64,000 nucleotides of DNA from Archivesica marissinica. Lineage: Eukaryota; Mollusca; Bivalvia; Venerida; Vesicomyidae. Position numbers and translations under genes: made by a program. Below are positions 1 to 9,688 of this stretch, in pieces. The DNA is taken from assembly GCA_014843695.1 (NCBI GenBank), contig CM026400.1, positions 29,889,563-29,953,562 of the forward strand, in the 5' to 3' direction. Each line of letters begins with the position of its first letter. Positions within the stretch are counted from its first letter, which is position 1. The notes below the pieces were generated by a model. That model searched no databases, was not told where the DNA came from, and saw only the letters and a program-made list of their open reading frames with translations.

Positions 1-1
1 G

Positions 2-190
2 AACGAGGCTGCTCGTATCGTTACAGGCTGTACAAAACGTGTCTCAATCCGGCAACTCTATCTTGAGTGTGGATGGGAATCTCTAGGTAATCGGCGTCGC
101 AAGCACAAATTAGTATTATTCTACAAGATGATAAATGGACTGGTGCCAGATTACTTATCCGCTCTGGTTCCAGTTTCAGTTGGTCAGGTA
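2..190 (+). mobile_element. LINE reverse transcriptase, C-terminal fragment
   Basis: The frame is open from the window edge to the gap and reads NEAARIVTGCTKR, then LYLECGWESLGNRRRKHK and LVLFYKMINGLVPDYL. This is the conserved region downstream of the reverse-transcriptase domain in CR1/jockey-type non-LTR retrotransposons (A-A-R-I-V-T-G, W-x-S-L-x-x-R-R, K-x-x-x-G-L-V-P-x-Y-L). The element enters from outside the window and is cut on the right by the assembly gap, so its end and integrity are unknown. The clade is not certain. Confidence 0.8.
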
Positions 191-1190
191 NNNNNNNNNN
201 NNNNNNNNNNNNNNNNNNNNNNNNNNNNNNNNNNNNNNNNNNNNNNNNNNNNNNNNNNNNNNNNNNNNNNNNNNNNNNNNNNNNNNNNNNNNNNNNNNNN
301 NNNNNNNNNNNNNNNNNNNNNNNNNNNNNNNNNNNNNNNNNNNNNNNNNNNNNNNNNNNNNNNNNNNNNNNNNNNNNNNNNNNNNNNNNNNNNNNNNNNN
401 NNNNNNNNNNNNNNNNNNNNNNNNNNNNNNNNNNNNNNNNNNNNNNNNNNNNNNNNNNNNNNNNNNNNNNNNNNNNNNNNNNNNNNNNNNNNNNNNNNNN
501 NNNNNNNNNNNNNNNNNNNNNNNNNNNNNNNNNNNNNNNNNNNNNNNNNNNNNNNNNNNNNNNNNNNNNNNNNNNNNNNNNNNNNNNNNNNNNNNNNNNN
601 NNNNNNNNNNNNNNNNNNNNNNNNNNNNNNNNNNNNNNNNNNNNNNNNNNNNNNNNNNNNNNNNNNNNNNNNNNNNNNNNNNNNNNNNNNNNNNNNNNNN
701 NNNNNNNNNNNNNNNNNNNNNNNNNNNNNNNNNNNNNNNNNNNNNNNNNNNNNNNNNNNNNNNNNNNNNNNNNNNNNNNNNNNNNNNNNNNNNNNNNNNN
801 NNNNNNNNNNNNNNNNNNNNNNNNNNNNNNNNNNNNNNNNNNNNNNNNNNNNNNNNNNNNNNNNNNNNNNNNNNNNNNNNNNNNNNNNNNNNNNNNNNNN
901 NNNNNNNNNNNNNNNNNNNNNNNNNNNNNNNNNNNNNNNNNNNNNNNNNNNNNNNNNNNNNNNNNNNNNNNNNNNNNNNNNNNNNNNNNNNNNNNNNNNN
1001 NNNNNNNNNNNNNNNNNNNNNNNNNNNNNNNNNNNNNNNNNNNNNNNNNNNNNNNNNNNNNNNNNNNNNNNNNNNNNNNNNNNNNNNNNNNNNNNNNNNN
1101 NNNNNNNNNNNNNNNNNNNNNNNNNNNNNNNNNNNNNNNNNNNNNNNNNNNNNNNNNNNNNNNNNNNNNNNNNNNNNNNNNNNNNNNNNN
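191..1190. other. Assembly gap (1000 N)
   Basis: There are exactly 1000 N, a conventional placeholder for a gap of unknown size. It separates the LINE fragment from a 79-bp tandem array that starts at the first base after the gap. The true gap probably contains more of that array. Confidence 0.99.
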
Positions 1191-1745
1191 TAAATACAGA
1201 ATCCTGTGGTCTCTGCCTATATATAGTTTCAGTTTTGTTTGTGGCCAGCGTACGGAGGAAATAATTGAGTAAATACAGAATCCTGTGGTCTCTGCCTATA
1301 TATAGTTTCAGTTTTGTTTGTGGCCAGCGTACGGAGGAAATAATTGAGTAAATACAGAATCCTGTGGTCTCTGCCTATATATAGTTTCAGTTTTGTTTGT
1401 GGCCAGCGTACGGAGGAAATAATTGAGTAAATACAGAATCCTGTGGTCTCTGCCTATATATAGTTTCAGTTTTGTTTGTGGCCAGCGTACGGAGGAAATA
1501 ATTGAGTAAATACAGAATCCTGTGGTCTCTGCCTATATATAGTTTCAGTTTTGTTTGTGGCCAGCGTACGGAGGAAATAATTGAGTAAATACAGAATCCT
1601 GTGGTCTCTGCCTATATATAGTTTCAGTTTTGTTTGTGGCCAGCGTACGGAGAAAATAATGGGGTAAATACAGAATCCTGTGGTCTCTGCCTATATATAG
1701 TTTCAGTTTTGTTTGTGGCCAACGTATGATACGAACCCCGAGTTT
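1191..1745. repeat. 79-bp tandem repeat, about 7 copies
   Basis: Near-identical 79-bp units begin at 1191, 1270, 1349, 1428, 1507, 1586 and 1665. Each contains taaatacagaatcctgtggt and later gtggccagcgtacggagg. A diverged partial unit continues at about 1778-1840 and ends at a run of about ten C. The first six copies are practically identical, so the array is young or homogenised. It abuts the gap and is probably longer in the genome. Confidence 0.96.
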
Positions 1746-1960
1746 CACTCTACATGTTGTAGTTCATGTAGTAAGTACTGTGCAATACAGAATCCTGTGA
1801 TCTCTGTCTATAAAAAGTGTGTTTGTGGCCAGCGTACGAGGTGAAGCCCCCCCCCCGACTTCACACTAAAATCGGAGGAAATAAGAGTACAAAATTACTC
1901 ATTTTGATAAATGAACTAGTCCAAATGTAATTTTCTTATTAATTTATTGGTATAAAATGG

Positions 1961-2146
1961 CATGCACCAGTCCATGTCAGTTACTTGGTGTTGAATGGGT
2001 TAAATATCATGCACCAGTCCATGTCAGTTATTTGGTGTTGAATGGGTTAAATATCATACACCAGTCCATGTCAGTTATTTGGTGTTGAATGGGTTTAATA
2101 TCATGCACCAGTCCAGGTCAGTTACTTGGTGTTGAAAGGGTTAACA
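1961..2146. repeat. 47-bp tandem repeat, 4 copies
   Basis: Units start at 1961, 2008, 2055 and 2102 and contain catgcaccagtccatgtcag followed by ttggtgttgaatgggttaa. The last copy ends in gttgaaagggttaac, which read in reverse is TTAACCCTTTCAAC. This resembles the termini of the two TTAA-flanked MITEs at 4866-5103 and 61291-61522. Confidence 0.93.
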
Positions 2147-2709
2147 TATCTGGATTCCAGTGTGTAAATGCGCATGAAGGTATTAGTAGATCCGAGTACG
2201 ACTCCCTTGCACTGCATTTACGGAGTTCAATGCGAAAATGAATAAGAAGATCCGAATACATTTCCCTTGCACTGTATCTTTGGCGTAGCGGTAATATTCC
2301 CCCAGGTAAGGAGCCTAGTACTCCACTTGCCTTGTCCGCACCCAATTGATCGCATCCTACAGGATGAACCTACACAGTAATACGCCTTGCAACATACGTG
2401 TGTCTCTCCCGTGATGGTTATAGTATATCGGATCTTGTAGTTGCGGCCCCCCATTATCCCCCTTCTGGATCTGAAAAACAGGCGATGTATGAATAACTCT
2501 TTAGCTTCATTGAAAAACAAATTCCTTCAACATTATGACAAGTTTCTCCTGATATAATCCATCATCCTGGGAAATGATGAATGGTATAGAAGTGGCAATG
2601 TGTAATAGCTACGGACACCATCACGGTTTGGTGGGGGTAACCGATAAATTGCCCCAAATAAGAATATTATCAACTTTTACATACACTATTGAGGCGGTGT
2701 TATCGTGTT
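2147..2709. other. No gene recognised
   Basis: The motif agatccga...tcccttgcactg occurs twice about 61 bp apart (2189 and 2250). No coding, tRNA-like or transposon signal is otherwise convincing. Open frames on the minus strand here show no recognisable domain. Confidence 0.5.
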
Positions 2710-2938
2710 TATACAAATTAATTTTAGCCTGGTTGCAAAACAAGTTCTTACAACTTATATTAATCACTCTCGAGACCTCATTTCGGGTGGAATCCATCGC
2801 CACGAGGGAGAGAGAAGAGGCAATGTGGAATTTAAGTCCCTTGCCTAAGAGCACAATCGTAACGGCTCCAGCGGGGCGCGAACTCCGGACCGTTTGCACC
2901 TCAAGCGAACGCCCTACAACTGCGCTATCACGACTTCC
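2710..2938 (-). mobile_element. SINE family 4 (tRNA-headed), full-length copy
   Basis: On the minus strand it runs from a tRNA-like head (gtgatagcgcagttgtaggg, then a B-box-like stretch around cggagttcgcgccccgctgg) through a middle containing cttaaattccacattgcctc. It ends in the shared tail gtgattaatataagttgtaa followed by gcaaccaggctaaaattaat. The same plan is seen at 42338-42540 (+) and partly at 5858-5970, 61205-61580, 3937-3998 and 21336-21420. The internal Pol III promoter is inferred from the tRNA resemblance. Confidence 0.8.
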
Positions 2939-3936
2939 ACTGTTGTCGTGTCCTTAAATATTGAACACAGATGCCGAGTGTAGTTTCGGGACAGCTACAC
3001 TCCCCAATTCCGAGTATATGTTGTAATATTTGCTAATAGATTTTATACAGAATGCAATAATGAAAATCCCAAGATGATTGAACTTATTTACCCTTGCCGC
3101 CGGCGAACCATGTGGGCGAGCGAAAAAAAATCCCCTTGATACAATGATATAGGATATACAGAACACACATGGTGCAAATCATCATCATCATCATCATCAT
3201 CATCTCTAGTGATTACCTCAAAATGCGAAGATTATACTCGCAGTATGACACTAGTCAAATCTGTCTTTAAGCAGCCAGACAAGGGAATCACAAAAAATGG
3301 CTGCTTAGCGCAGGTTGCTGCTTAATAGTTAGCAAATATATAATAAAACAACATAATTGGAAACTGGCTGCTTAATACAGGTTGGCTGCTTAATAGGGGT
3401 GACTACTAGCACAGGTTTGACACATTATATAGACCTTTGACCTGCACGCGTGACCTTGACTGAACACACGTGGTTGGAACGTGGAGTGCACATGTGTCTC
3501 TTTTCACGCTATGCGGTGAAAATAAGTCAATAATGGCATCCAAGTTCATAAAAGTGAGTCCTAACAACGACATATTTTCAGTTTTCAGTTACAAATATTA
3601 AGAAAAACACATTAATGAATTTATCGTCTGCTACACTTATTTGAACTATTTATAGCGTTTATTTTACCCAGCATGCAAAGAATTACTGCATGTATGAGAT
3701 GTGAATCACTTGCAGCATTTAGTAGCTTGACCTATGACCCGTTATTTTGACAATAAACTCGGGGCTCATTCTAGAGGTCGATATGGGCGAAGTAGTCGCC
3801 CTTGTTATACTGACTTCGCCACCTGGGGACACCACTTCTCCCTAATATATTTTTATTTAACAATTTCCAGACAATTTATTGTCCAGTAAGATACACTAAC
3901 CATTGTAAACCACTCCTTCTGTTCAAATAGTGTGTT
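2939..3936. other. Non-coding, with short simple and dispersed repeats
   Basis: An (ATC)n microsatellite lies at about 3178-3203. Sequence around 3075-3122 (gaacttatttaccc...gccggcgaaccatgtgggc) recurs at about 4441-4490, so it is a short dispersed repeat. The motif ggctgcttaatacaggttgg recurs in decayed form between 3295 and 3400. A small inverted motif gggcgaagtagtcgccc lies at about 3785. No gene is seen. Confidence 0.6.
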
Positions 3937-3998
3937 AGAGTGATTAATATAAGTTGAAAGAACTTGTTTCGCAATCGAGCTAAAATAAATTTGTATTA
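3937..3998 (+). mobile_element. SINE family 4, 3' tail only
   Basis: The sequence gtgattaatataagttgaaa followed by cttgtttcgcaatcgagcta matches the 3' tail of family 4. No head is seen, so this is a 5'-truncated copy. Confidence 0.75.
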
Positions 3999-4089
3999 AC
4001 TAGCTTAAGCCTTGACATTAACATGGATGTTGCACGTTGGGTCATTGATCCATGAATACCTAGCTATATACGTAGATGTTAATATCATT

Positions 4090-4331
4090 ACAACCTCTGG
4101 ATTGGTAATCCAGGGATCGCAGGTTTGATCCCCCGTCTGACCATAATCAAATAAACAGTCTTTCAGATGGGACGTTAAACCGAGGTCTCGTGTCGGTGCT
4201 TTACATCGTGCACGTAAAAGAACCAGAGGAGATTCTGGAATGGTTCTCTGTCTAAAATGACTAATCTCTTCAGGAGGCGTCGCACATATGGGCAACCGGT
4301 AGCGACGATAAATAAACATAAAACACACACT
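4090..4331 (+). mobile_element. SINE family 1 (tRNA-Thr-like head), 5' truncated
   Basis: It begins inside the anticodon arm (ggattggtaatccaggg), followed by the B box (ggtttgatccc). The family body follows: gatgggacgttaaaccgagg, tgcacgtaaaagaaccagag and gggcaaccggtagcgacgat. The tail is aaataaacataaaacacaca. Family 1 is the commonest interspersed repeat in the window, with eight copies counting diverged ones. Confidence 0.9.
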
Positions 4332-4861
4332 CTCATTACAACCCGTCACATCCACATTCCCTTCCAAATAACTGGAGCAAGTGATTAATTCATTATATAA
4401 GTAGAAGAAGAAATTTTATTTTCCAATTTCAACTTAAAAACATGATTGAGCTTATTTACCCTCACCTCCGGCGAACCATGTGGGCAAGCAGTCAACTTAA
4501 AAGTGCATCATTGTACAACATATATATACATAAAAGCATTCACGTGAAAAATATGTCAATAATTATATGAGACATCGTATACAGTATTGACAATACCTAC
4601 TATACATATATAATAATAATAATAATAAAGACTTTATTTAACGAGAGAACTTATTTCAACAATTAAGTCAATCTACCATGAGGCTCTCAACAAATTAAAA
4701 CATGAAATAGCATAATGAAACATGTAAACAGTAACCAGTAAAACTTTCATAGGAAATAAGATATAAGCTGCAAGAACTATATATAATACATTATAATTTA
4801 CACTCATTATTCGTAGACATTACATTGCTTAAGTATATGAGTACGACAATATGGACTCTGA
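4332..4861. other. Non-coding; retroposon 3' tail on the minus strand
   Basis: (AAT)n followed by aaagactttatttaacgag at about 4608-4640 reads on the minus strand as a 3' end with AATAAAG and an (ATT)n tail. This is typical of a retroposon terminus, but no coding body is attached. The dispersed motif ccggcgaaccatgtgggc lies at about 4467-4484. Confidence 0.5.
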
Positions 4862-4865
4862 TTAA

Positions 4866-5103
4866 CTCTTTCACCGCCAATGTCGCATAAAAGAGACCTT
4901 GTAAAAAAGTAGAGAACCCGATCGGACAGAACAGAACATGCCGTCTGATCAGGCTATATGCTGATTGCTCTTCAGACAGTGGAGCTGAAGCACCTGTCCG
5001 AATAGCAAACAACATAGATCCTGATCAGACGCGGCGTTACGCCGCGGCTGATCTGGATCTATGTTGTTTGCACATGCTCTGAATTTATTCGGCGCTGAAA
5101 GAG
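4866..5103. mobile_element. MITE with TTAA duplication (piggyBac-like), 238 bp
   Basis: The element is bounded by TTAA at 4862-4865 and 5104-5107. Its terminal inverted repeats are CTCTTTCACCGCC on the left and, reversed, CTCTTTCAGCGCC on the right, with one mismatch. TTAA target duplication with C-T-rich ends is characteristic of the piggyBac superfamily, so this is inferred to be a non-autonomous piggyBac-like MITE. No transposase is encoded. The right half folds into a long hairpin (see 5005-5071). Confidence 0.85.
5005..5071. repeat. Internal hairpin of the TTAA MITE
   Basis: The left arm gcaaacaacatagatcctga and the right arm tggatctatgttgtttgc continue inward through tcagacgcggcg and cgccgcggctga. 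This gives an arm of about 31 bp with two mismatches and a loop of two or three bases. Transcription on either strand would give a strong stem-loop. Confidence 0.9.
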
Positions 5104-5107
5104 TTAA

Positions 5108-5857
5108 GTATCTTGTAGAAATCCAAATAAAGGAGGCAGCACACAGTTTAAATGGTATTATAATTATAAATGCAGTCAAGTTACATATGCGATTGAATTA
5201 AACCACACGTACGCGTCTCAATGTAAATGCTTCATACAGATATGTTCCCCAATTTGTTTATACTATTATTGTATATAATGTATACGAAATTAACCTACGT
5301 GCATACTGGTCCATACAGCATTGGTGCAGCCCAGCAAGCGGAAGTACCGGCCGGAAGTAGAGCCGCAATCGTACACACCAACAGCAGCGTAATTGTATAA
5401 TAGGTAGCTGCACGAACATGGGTATGAAAGAATAAAAACGACAATATCGTAAAAGTTCAATAGTCAACATGTAGAAGATAAGATAAGATAAATTTTATTT
5501 TGAGTCGGCAAGACATATCACAAAAACCATAATCTCTGATGAGCTTTTATAACCGACTATATAACAACATGCGTATATGAATAACAAGAGTAAAACAGCT
5601 ATGGGAAATAAAAAATTGAATTAAATTAGACACTATGCTAAAAACAGAACATGTTGTTTAGTCGAACAGTAAAATTAGACATCAGATGATCATAAGAAGC
5701 TACATAATAAAAGAATAAGACAACAGCCATGCAGGCAACTAAGATGATTTATAAACATGTAAAAATAGGAAAGAAAACTATGGCTATTTTAAAACTTCGT
5801 TAATTATGATCTAGTCCTTTAGGGAACGTCGTAACCAATGTTGATGTGGAAGAACGT
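5108..5857. other. Non-coding
   Basis: At about 5478-5510, gataagataagataaatttt followed by attttgagtcggcaag looks like the reversed 3' terminus of a retroposon with a short (TTATC)n tail. Nothing else is recognised. Confidence 0.45.
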
Positions 5858-5970
5858 GACATTTAAATGCCTTGCCTAGGGGCACACTCGTAATGGCCCC
5901 CAGCGGGGCTCGAACTCCGGACCGTTCGCACCTGAAGTGAAAGCGCTACAACTGCGCTATCACGACCTCT
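5858..5970 (-). mobile_element. SINE family 4, head half
   Basis: On the minus strand, cgtgatagcgcagttgtagc and the B-box-like ccggagttcgagccccgctg are followed by cattacgagtgtgcccctag and the caaggcattt motif. Similarity to the family then fades. It is a 3'-truncated or diverged copy. Confidence 0.75.
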
Positions 5971-6717
5971 ACATATAAATTGTAACCAAGTGAAGCATTT
6001 TCAATAATAAATTATTCCATGGTACAAGTAGATAGTCGAGTGCTTGGCTTACACATATTTACTCGACATTATATAACATAATTTACAACAAATAAGTATG
6101 TACACAATAAATACAAGATTATAGAAATGAAAGCGAAACGCTTATCAGAACAGTATAAACTATATGAATACATACCCATATCTGTTATTCTCATTTCATC
6201 GAAATATATCTAATATAATGACTGCTAACAATTGCCCCTTATATAAGACAGCGAAGACGGATATTACACATAATATCCTGTGCTTCTTACAAAGGACATA
6301 CAGAACAACATAATAAACAGGATGTGGAATTTCGTATTTGATATAATTACGTCACAGTAACCTTGAATAATATAGATTGCAATTAGTGTTGCATATAAAG
6401 TTTAAACTTTATTTATTTTACAACGTCACAGTAACCTTGAATAATAGCTGATAAGTGAAATGATGTTCACTTTTGGAGGGAAGCGTAATTTTTTGCATAT
6501 GGTTGGCCAATGTGAATCAGATGCAGGAAAAACTGACAGGCAGCACTTTTAACCACATGTCCCTCTTTTTTTGAGTGTCCCATTACATAGCCCCATACCA
6601 CCATACACAACAACAGCTGAAAGGGATGTAGCATATGTCTGAAGCATGGCTATGATGCTTTTACCCAATAATTTGCTGCCTATATTGTGAAAACTGGGTA
6701 TGAACATTTCTATGAGG
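5971..6717. other. Non-coding, with one very short retroposon insertion
   Basis: No gene is recognised. The stretch holds the duplication-flanked SINE tail described separately at 6373-6422. The last 250 bp before the 24-bp array are unique. Confidence 0.5.
6373..6422 (-). mobile_element. Extremely 5'-truncated SINE tail with a 24-bp target duplication
   Basis: A perfect 24-bp direct repeat beginning acgtcacagtaaccttgaat lies at 6349-6372 and 6423-6446. It encloses about 50 bp which, on the minus strand, start tgtaaaataaataaagttta. That is the extreme 3' end of SINE family 2 (compare 19025-19048). The perfect duplication marks a recent target-primed insertion that copied only the tail. Confidence 0.75.
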
Positions 6718-7066
6718 AGACACGGGTTGCAACCTATGCGGAGACACGGGTTGCAACCTATGAGGAGACACGGGTTGCAACCTATGAGGAGACACGGGTT
6801 GCAACCTATGAGGAGACACGGGTTGCAACCTATGAGGAGACACGGGTTGCAACCTATGAGACACGGGTTGCAACCTAGGAGACACGGATTGCAACCTAAG
6901 GAGACGCGGGTTGCAACCTAGGAGGAGACGCGGGTTGCAACCTAGGAGGAGACACGGGTTGCAACCTAGGAGGAGACACGGGTTGCAACCTAGGAGGAGA
7001 CACGGGTTGCAACCTAGGAGGAGACACGGGTTGCAACCTAGGAGGAGACACGGGTTGCAACCTAAG
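6718..7066. repeat. 24-bp minisatellite, 15 copies
   Basis: Fifteen copies of the core cacgggttgcaacct are spaced mostly 24 bp apart, with two or three shortened units around 6850-6900. Because 24 is a multiple of three, frames stay open on both strands, but this is not evidence for a protein. The unit resembles the tRNA B-box region of SINE family 2, and the array ends exactly where the 3' half of that SINE begins. Confidence 0.95.
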
Positions 7067-7140
7067 AATGACCACATTTACGCTTTCATCTGGGACAACG
7101 AGAGTGGTTAATGTACGTTGTTAAAGCTTGTTTCGCAATC
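7067..7140 (+). mobile_element. SINE family 2, 3' half joined to the 24-bp array
   Basis: The sequence gaatgaccacatttacgctt, then acaacgagagtggttaatgt and gcttgtttcgcaatcgttgt, matches the 3' third of family 2 (18826-19048, 59981-60225). The head and core are replaced by the minisatellite. Confidence 0.85.
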
Positions 7141-7388
7141 GTTGTACTATTTTTCGAAAAACGTAACCCGCTAAAGAGTTGTGCGTTCAAACCGAAAGTA
7201 GGACTATTTCCTAGTCCTATAAATAGACTATTTCCATGAAATACGCATTTACGTAGATAATTATGATCGTATGATCATCTCATCCAGCACTTGATTTTCA
7301 GAAAATGTCACGCTCCTTCACTCCGATGATTCATATTTTTGGAAAATACTTACTTGTAAAATGTTAATAGACGACAAATATACTGAAT

Positions 7389-8099
7389 CCCAACAGAAAC
7401 GGCGCCTTATAGGTAAAATTCTTTATGTCCTTTTAGAAAAAAATATAGGCAAATTTGATATTCCGTAAAGAAAGAATACGAGTCATTAACGTTACTGTTT
7501 TGGCAATGTTTTAAAGCGACACATCAGTGAAAACGCAAATTTCTACAGAATGTAATTTTCTATTATATGGTTTCATTTGTTTCCAAATATTTGCCTTAAA
7601 AGCATGGTATCTCGACTAAGAAACAAGTCGTATACGCGGTTTGTTGACATAACTAAATAATGTTAATAGGTTCGTAATACAACGCGTGTATCCTGAATGG
7701 CACGATTTATGGTACACATTTACCGTTATATCTCACATGTATGCATATTTATTTGTAGACTAATATTAGTTAAATTAACTCTAGACGACAGTATCACGCG
7801 TTTAGTATTGACTCCAGTGACAAACAAACGCCAATGCAAAGAGCATGATGACCTTTATATGAAATCCTACTTTCATTTTTGAGAGTTTGTAGACCACAAA
7901 CGCACTGTTTATTGATTCAATGTTAGTGTTCGAATGTTTTCGGAAGAATTTGTAGTAGCAATGCATTAATACGTGAAAAAATGCATTTTATTTGCTTTCT
8001 GTGATGTAATGTCTCTTTAACGGAATATCAAATGTGCCTATATTGTTAATCTAAAAAGGCATAAAGAATTTTACCTATAAGGCACTGTTTCTTGTTGGT
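7389..8099. mobile_element. Foldback element with long terminal inverted repeats, about 710 bp
   Basis: The left arm 7389-7472 contains gccttataggtaaaattctt and aatttgatattccgtaaag. The right arm 8011-8099, read in reverse, gives gccttataggtaaaattctt and catttgatattccgttaaag, so arms of about 85 bp match closely. Similarity continues weakly inward. The centre encodes nothing recognisable; a 61-codon frame at 7697-7882 looks random. It is probably a non-autonomous DNA transposon. No target duplication could be fixed. Confidence 0.75.
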
Positions 8100-8499
8100 G
8101 TTAGTATATATACACGTTATCTCATATAACACGCATCATTCATTTCTTTGTCGTCAGATGAGTTGCTAGTCCAAATATTTAGACTTGAAAAATATGACAT
8201 TTTACTATTGTGCAAAACCACACTTATTTGCACGAAATGTTTATTATTGTTATATATAAATAGTAATGTATTATATAAATACATTAAACTGTTTCTATAT
8301 ATGGCCAAGTGTTTACCATGTAATATATATATATATTTGTTTTATGCATAATCATCTGCTATTATTTTCGCGCCTAAAATTATCAGTCTCGCTTCGCGCG
8401 GGAAATGACTTAAGATTTTAGGCCTAATCTCAGTTTATCGAGGCCGTGGTTGCAGGTGTCCAGTTATGTAATATAAAGGCGACGAACTGGTTTGATGGT

Positions 8500-9190
8500 G
8501 TAATATTAGATAACATAACAGATGTTTTAGGAATAACAGATGTTTTAGGAATTGTTATATCATATAGACACTGATTCAATCGTGTATATAAGAAATGGAT
8601 TTTATTAACTAAAATCAGAACACTAAAGCCTACCTCCAGGAGAGAGAGAGTGGCGTGATCTCATTCTATTATATAGAACAGATAAACTGTTTCTATGATA
8701 CTTAGATATTATGGACATTATAAGAATTATAACTTATAAAGATTTGTCGAATAATTAAATAAAATCGTTCAGCCATAGAAGAAACAGAGAGTTTCGGCGA
8801 ACCATATCGAAGGTGATTAAGTTAATAAATCAGAAACCTTGATTAGATTATAGTGATAGAGTAATGACGGATTAGAGATACTGGAGTTAATTATACTGTG
8901 TAGCGCATAGTCGGCTCACACAATTGGATTGTTAAATAAGCGTTTAATGATACGATGTATATATATATATAAATCACTGATTATATATATATATATGAAG
9001 ATCTCTGATGCCAATTTAGACAAGATATTATATAGAAGAAATGTAAGACTGTGTTGAGTTATCATTAATACATATATCGAAGAAGAAACCCCCTAGACAA
9101 CTCCAGCGAGTCTACAATAGGATAGACCCTGGTAAGAGCCGAAGCAACTGAGTCATATACATACAAGAAGAAAAAGGAGAGTTTGCGACA
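8500..9190 (+). repeat. Possible 5' LTR, left boundary unresolved
   Basis: The right boundary is inferred from a primer-binding-site-like sequence beginning two bases after gcgaca at 9190, the usual place for an LTR ending in CA. The left boundary is a guess; several TGT trinucleotides occur between 8338 and 8560. No second LTR is seen downstream, so the LTR cannot be confirmed by comparison. Confidence 0.35.
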
Positions 9191-9192
9191 AT

Positions 9193-9210
9193 TGGGACGC
9201 TCGTCCGGGA
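9193..9210 (+). promoter_or_regulatory. Retrotransposon primer-binding site (tRNA-Pro-like)
   Basis: TGGGACGCTCGTCCGGGA starts with the TGG complementary to a tRNA CCA end. It closely resembles the tRNA-Pro primer-binding sites of gammaretroviruses, differing within the first six bases. It lies about 480 bp upstream of gag. A consensus splice donor (cggtaagtac, about 9540) lies between it and gag. Confidence 0.65.
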
Positions 9211-9688
9211 TTGGAAATACAATACAATACAAAACATTTTATTGCATGAGATAATAAAATACAATAAAGAAGAAGTGACATATCGTGACATATTGTGAAG
9301 GACACTAGAATTTATATATGGAATATTGTGAAGGACACTAGGATTTATACATGAAGAATACAAGGGACTATTAATTAACGTGGGAAAACAGAAGTGCATG
9401 CGAGACAGTGTTAGAATTTGGAAATAAGTGAAAGACGTCAACGAATTATTAAATTAATGAAATGGATTAAATTATTGGAAATGTGCAAACTTTGAATATG
9501 TGATAAATTATATATTGGATTAACGGACGAGACAGACTTCGGTAAGTACCAGTTTTCTTTTCATAGAGGCTTAATATTATCATTAAAATTATATTAGTGA
9601 TTTACTTCCTTTTATTGAACTCAATTCTATAATATATTTGGAGATACATTCTGGGGATTAAAAATTAAAAAAAAAAAATATATATAAA

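Noticed and set aside
128..1264. Apparent 378-codon frame beginning before the first gap
   Set aside because: Most of it is N. Only the first 21 codons are sequence, and they belong to the LINE fragment that starts upstream.
6661..7111. Repeat peptides over the 24-bp array on both strands
   Set aside because: The array is continuous with a SINE tail, and the frames end at once outside it.
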